Shown: positions 63,282 to 64,000 of the stretch, in pieces
Layout: every line of letters starts with the position of its first letter
How positions within the stretch are numbered: position 1 is the stretch's first letter
DNA from: an uncultured Pelagibacteraceae bacterium
GTDB taxonomy: Bacteria > Pseudomonadota > Alphaproteobacteria > Pelagibacterales > Pelagibacteraceae
DNA: 64,000 nucleotides
Direction: 5' to 3'
Assembly (NCBI GenBank): GCA_902619835.1
Contig: CACNFS010000003.1
Coordinates: 1-64,000, forward strand
Notes under the pieces: generated by a model
The model's database searches: none
Seen by the model: the letters and a program-made list of their open reading frames with translations, nothing else
Told to the model about the DNA's origin: nothing
Position numbers and translations under genes: made by a program

Positions 63282-64000
63282 ATGAATTCTCTAGGAATTA
63301 ATAAACTTAAAAAAGAAACTAAAGTTGTTGTTGCTATGTCTGGTGGCGTAGACTCTTCGGTAGTAGCTGCTTTGATGAAACAAGAAGGTTATAACGTTAA
63401 AGGTATTACGCTTAAACTTTATGATGATAATAAAGGCTCAAAAAAAGGAAGACAATGTTGCGCTGGTCAAGATATTATGGATGCTAAAAGAGTTTCTGAA
63501 AAAATTAATATTGCTCATGAAATTTTGTACTATCAAAAAAAATTTAAGTCTGAAGTTATTGACTCTTTTATAGATAGTTATGCAGCTGGAGAGACTCCAA
63601 TTCCTTGTGTTCAATGTAATCAAACAGTAAAATTTAGAGATTTATTCAAATATGCAAAAGAATTAAAAGCTGACGCATTGATTACAGGACACTATGTTTC
63701 AAGGGTTCAAACTAATGGTTATGCGAATATGTATAGAGCGAAAGATCACAAAAGAGATCAAAGTTATTTTTTATTTAATACTACACAAGAACAACTGAAT
63801 TTTTTGAGATTTCCCTTAGGTGAAATAGATAAGTCCGAAACAAGATCTATAGCAAAAAAACTAAATTTAAATGTTGCGGACAAACCAGATAGTCAAGATA
63901 TATGCTTTGTACCAAATGGAGATTATAGTTCAGTGATTAAAAAATATAGACCTGAGTCTTTTAAGAAAGGTAAGATAGTTGATTTATTTGGAAATCAAAT
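63282..64000 (+). CDS. mnmA: tRNA-specific 2-thiouridylase MnmA (3' truncated by window edge)
   Basis: [68 protein letters not shown]; ends in frame at window edge. Confidence 0.96.
   Translation, partial: MNSLGINKLKKETKVVVAMSGGVDSSVVAALMKQEGYNVKGITLKLYDDNKGSKKGRQCCAGQDIMDAKRVSEKINIAHEILYYQKKFKSEVIDSFIDSYAAGETPIPCVQCNQTVKFRDLFKYAKELKADALITGHYVSRVQTNGYANMYRAKDHKRDQSYFLFNTTQEQLNFLRFPLGEIDKSETRSIAKKLNLNVADKPDSQDICFVPNGDYSSVIKKYRPESFKKGKIVDLFGNQ

Noticed and set aside
1-64000. CRISPR arrays, transposons, prophage, tRNA/rRNA genes, toxin-antitoxin or restriction-modification systems
   Set aside because: Looked for tandem direct repeats, IS-like inverted ends, integrases, cas/RM/TA-like proteins and tRNA-like sequences by reading; none seen. 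Short AT-rich repeats are compatible with base composition.

Overview
The window is an AT-rich, very compact alphaproteobacterial chromosome segment. Gene content and organisation (short intergenic gaps, ATGA overlaps, many ABC/TTT uptake systems, a gcvT glycine riboswitch) fit SAR11/Pelagibacterales; that taxonomic call is an inference. I saw no tRNA or rRNA genes, CRISPR arrays, transposases or prophage genes. Main blocks: ccdA and a frameshifted ribokinase; msrB/grxC; a branched-chain/amino-acid ABC importer (SBP-livHMGF) ending in azlCD; csiD/glaH followed by a tripartite tricarboxylate transporter (tctCBA); an outer-membrane protein; a second livHMGF-K cluster; cytochrome/DUF411 genes; acnA-prpD; a tandem glycine riboswitch with gcvTHP; a large photo-oxidative/redox-stress neighbourhood (FAD oxidoreductase-DUF1365-CFA-type methyltransferase-DUF3833-sodB, SDR, tspO, HPP, msrA, photolyase-like FAD protein, DUF2256, DUF393, FeS-BCP-type photolyase); hisI/folE/acuI/LysR/rseP/HU; tandem amtB genes; and recX, cysQ, DUF3553 and mnmA (partial). 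Most notable: (1) a photolyase-family protein whose FAD domain is N-terminal and is followed by an unexplained ~150 aa domain, possibly a circularly permuted photolyase; (2) two apparent +1 homopolymer-A frameshifts (ribokinase and the second amtB); (3) a near-identical TTAATTAATTAA leader in front of three separate solute-binding-protein genes; (4) a 13-bp inverted repeat surrounding a 12-bp palindrome upstream of HU; (5) an extra TCTCAGG element in the glycine riboswitch leader that could compete with aptamer 1; and (6) five short genes or ORFs absent from the supplied ORF track.
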